From Candidatus Kapaibacterium sp. (GTDB lineage Bacteria; Bacteroidota; Ignavibacteria; Palsa-1295), in contig JADGPZ010000014.1 in NCBI GenBank assembly GCA_017882165.1, positions 1 to 34,455 of the forward strand: a DNA stretch of 34,455 nt. Reading direction: 5' to 3'. The notes under the pieces were generated by a model. The model made no database searches. It worked only from the letters and a program-made list of their open reading frames with translations, and was not told where the DNA came from. Within the stretch, counting starts at the first letter, position 1; each line of letters opens with the position of its first letter. The position numbers and the translations under genes were made by a program. This document shows positions 32,694 to 34,455 of this stretch, in pieces.

Positions 32694-34455
32694 TTAGTGG
32701 AGCACAATGAGGTTTCGTTCGAACGACTCATCACCGGCCGTCACGGTCGCGCGATAAATGCCCGCCGGCAAACGGAGCAGGTTCAGTTCAATACTGTTCT
32801 CGCCGGATGCAAGAGTTGCCTGTGTGCGGAGCACCTCTCTGCCACTCAAATCCACGAGGCGGATGCTTGCACTCGTGGCTTCGCTCGATTGAACCGCAAG
32901 ACGTGCGGCTTTCGTCATTGAAGGATTCGGATAGACCTCGCTCACAGAGACCTTACGTGCATTGATCTGGCTCCCCACGCCAGAGCCAGTCGTGTTGGAT
33001 ACATACGCAAAAATATCTCCGCCAGTCGTGCCCTGCGCATCGTTCTGAGTCCAGACTGCGACATAAGTACCGCCATACGCATCGCCGCCGGTATAGTCTC
33101 CGATGAACGACCCGCCCCACGGGTTCATCACCGAGTTCGGATCGAAGAGATCCGATCCCAGCGGTTCGGCAATCCCAAGCGCATCAAAATCGAATCGGAC
33201 CATCCGGCTCAGTTGGTTCGCGCCGCGATCCTCCTCGGAGCTATACATGGAAACCCGCGCCTTACCAATCACCGGATCGAACGTGACCCAGGGCTGAAAG
33301 TGATCGACGGTCAGCATTCCAGGTGTTCCGATCTGCTGCGACGCGCTCCAGGTAGATCCTTCGTCGGTCGATGTAACCCCATACTGGACCGCGTAGCCAC
33401 GCCCTCCCGACGGGAGATCCGGGACTTTATAGTCGCCGTACACTGCATAGAGTTTGTTGTTCGATGGATCGACATCAAACGTCGTATAGGCGTACGCCTT
33501 AATTCCGCCTTTCAGTGAGTTCGGAAGATAGCTGGCTGGTATTGGTGGATAATTAGAGTATGATGCGAAATAATGGTCCTGAAAAGTTTGGCCGCCGTCA
33601 CGCGAGACTGCAATCCCATGCATTCCAGTGTCATTGTCAAAATTCGCGTAATCAATATTCCGAGAGTTCGTCACGAGGAAGACGGTTCCGCCTTTACCCA
33701 CGCGGATTTGTTCGAAGTACCCGTATTTGGATGTCCTTGACTTGGCCTTCGACCATGTCATCCCATGATCGTCGCTATAGGAAAGCTCGTATTTGTTCGG
33801 GCTTGAGGTGTGGCGCCAGGCGATATAGACCCGACCATGGTGCGCGCTTGCAGGATCGCAATCGACCGCGATTGTTTCTTTGTCCTCGTCACCGGTAGTA
33901 TGCACCTTATTCCCGGCGACGGGTTTGCCGAGCGTCCAATTGATACCATCCGAGCTGTGCGCGACCATGAGGTCGGAGATATACGACGAGGGATTATCGT
34001 TGGCGGAAGAAATCAGGAAGGAATAATAGAACATACCCTGATCGTCGCAGGTGATCATCGGATCGCCAAACGCGAGGATTGGAAAGCTCTGGTCATCCAA
34101 CTGGGTGACGACGGGCAGGTAATGCGTTTGCCATGAACGGCCGCCGTTCGTGCTAACGAACGCGGGCATCGAGTAGTCGTACATCGCGTAGAGATCGTTT
34201 GCGCCAGCGACGATCAAGTTCGGGTTCGTGCGGCTAATCGCGACCGTCGTCTCGTTCTCATCGCTGGTGTCAGGGCTGATATCGGAAACTTGAGAGAAGC
34301 TTGTTGGGCGCGGACTTGTGGACTTTGTGCCCTGCATCATATCGCGAAAATCATCGCGCGTCATGCCCAGCTTGTGCGCCGCCAGCGCCTGAATGAGGCG
34401 CCGGAAGTTATCGACTTCTCGGTAACGCTCTTCGCCGTTCGGATAGCTCGCGATG
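32694..34455 (-). CDS. Secreted sialidase-fold (BNR) T9SS protein, upstream member of tandem pair (5' truncated)
   Basis: The frame is open to the window edge, so the N-terminus lies outside; 586 residues are visible. The visible start SYPNGEERYREVDNFRR aligns with the pre-domain of the downstream paralogue. The propeller contains VAISRTNPNLIVAGAND, STNGGRSWQTH, YSDDHGMTWSKA, SRDGGQTFQD and STDEGSTWSAS. It also carries WVTFDPVIGKARVSMYSSEED, GDYTGGDAYGGTYVAVWTQND and a C-terminal sorting domain with SEVYPNPSMTKAARLAV, DLSGREVLRTQ and RLPAGIYRATVTAGD. The Met at 34364 is internal to the pre-domain and not the start. Exported by T9SS; ligand unknown. Confidence 0.88.
   Translation of the reverse strand, partial: IASYPNGEERYREVDNFRRLIQALAAHKLGMTRDDFRDMMQGTKSTSPRPTSFSQVSDISPDTSDENETTVAISRTNPNLIVAGANDLYAMYDYSMPAFVSTNGGRSWQTHYLPVVTQLDDQSFPILAFGDPMITCDDQGMFYYSFLISSANDNPSSYISDLMVAHSSDGINWTLGKPVAGNKVHTTGDEDKETIAVDCDPASAHHGRVYIAWRHTSSPNKYELSYSDDHGMTWSKAKSRTSKYGYFEQIRVGKGGTVFLVTNSRNIDYANFDNDTGMHGIAVSRDGGQTFQDHYFASYSNYPPIPASYLPNSLKGGIKAYAYTTFDVDPSNNKLYAVYGDYKVPDLPSGGRGYAVQYGVTSTDEGSTWSASQQIGTPGMLTVDHFQPWVTFDPVIGKARVSMYSSEEDRGANQLSRMVRFDFDALGIAEPLGSDLFDPNSVMNPWGGSFIGDYTGGDAYGGTYVAVWTQNDAQGTTGGDIFAYVSNTTGSGVGSQINARKVSVSEVYPNPSMTKAARLAVQSSEATSASIRLVDLSGREVLRTQATLASGENSIELNLLRLPAGIYRATVTAGDESFERNLIVLH

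Overview
The window reads as a stretch of chromosome from a bacterium of the Bacteroidota/Chlorobiota (FCB) superphylum. The main evidence is the set of secreted proteins that end in a type IX secretion (T9SS) type A-like C-terminal sorting domain: a signal peptide, a beta-propeller or Ig-like body, a PNP-containing linker and a terminal domain with a GxYxxxxxxG-like pattern. The combination of YCF48/BNR propellers, SBBP repeats, cohesin-like modules and a fairly high GC content fits lineages such as Ignavibacteria or Kapabacteria. That placement is inference from protein style; there is no rRNA or other marker here. Ribosome-binding sites are mostly absent, lysS being a clear exception, and several starts are TTG or GTG.

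Layout. 1-6115 (+): three consecutive secreted T9SS cargo proteins (a 5'-truncated YCF48/BNR protein, a seven-repeat SBBP propeller protein and a second YCF48 protein). 6180-7520 (+): a family 4-like glycosyltransferase. 7504-12592 (-): a likely transcription unit of an EnvC-like LytM protein, a VWA protein, lysS and an argD-like aminotransferase. 12702-16154 (+): a giant YCF48 protein with five cysteine-paired Ig-like repeats. 16168-17232 (-): holA. 17453-18214 (+): a STAS protein with an extremely acidic tail. 18246-22632 (-): two more secreted propeller proteins. 22737-23813 (-): asparaginase. 23937-27176 (+): a small exported protein, ruvB, an O-methyltransferase and an OmpA-like protein. 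27184-29794 (-): an iron-uptake operon (feoA, feoB, Cys-rich small membrane protein) preceded by a palindromic operator candidate. 30005-30817 (-): sdhC and sdhD membrane anchors without sdhA/sdhB. 30885-34455 (-): a tandem pair of paralogous sialidase-fold T9SS proteins, the second running off the window.

Central genes are housekeeping (replication, recombination, translation, amino acid and iron metabolism, respiration). They are interleaved with eight surface or secreted proteins that look like a lineage-specific paralogous set sharing propeller, Ig-like, cohesin-like and sorting modules.

The least ordinary signal is a set of small repeat elements. A 93-bp double palindrome is inserted in frame inside the SBBP gene. 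A CCGGG palindrome pair lies in an intergenic gap. Five elements built from 7-nt or 9/18-nt phased units lie directly on or just before the start codons of five unrelated genes (glycosyltransferase, VWA gene, sialidase-like gene, ruvB, O-methyltransferase). In two cases they supply or disrupt the N-terminal coding sequence. No rRNA, tRNA, CRISPR array, insertion sequence or prophage was recognised.
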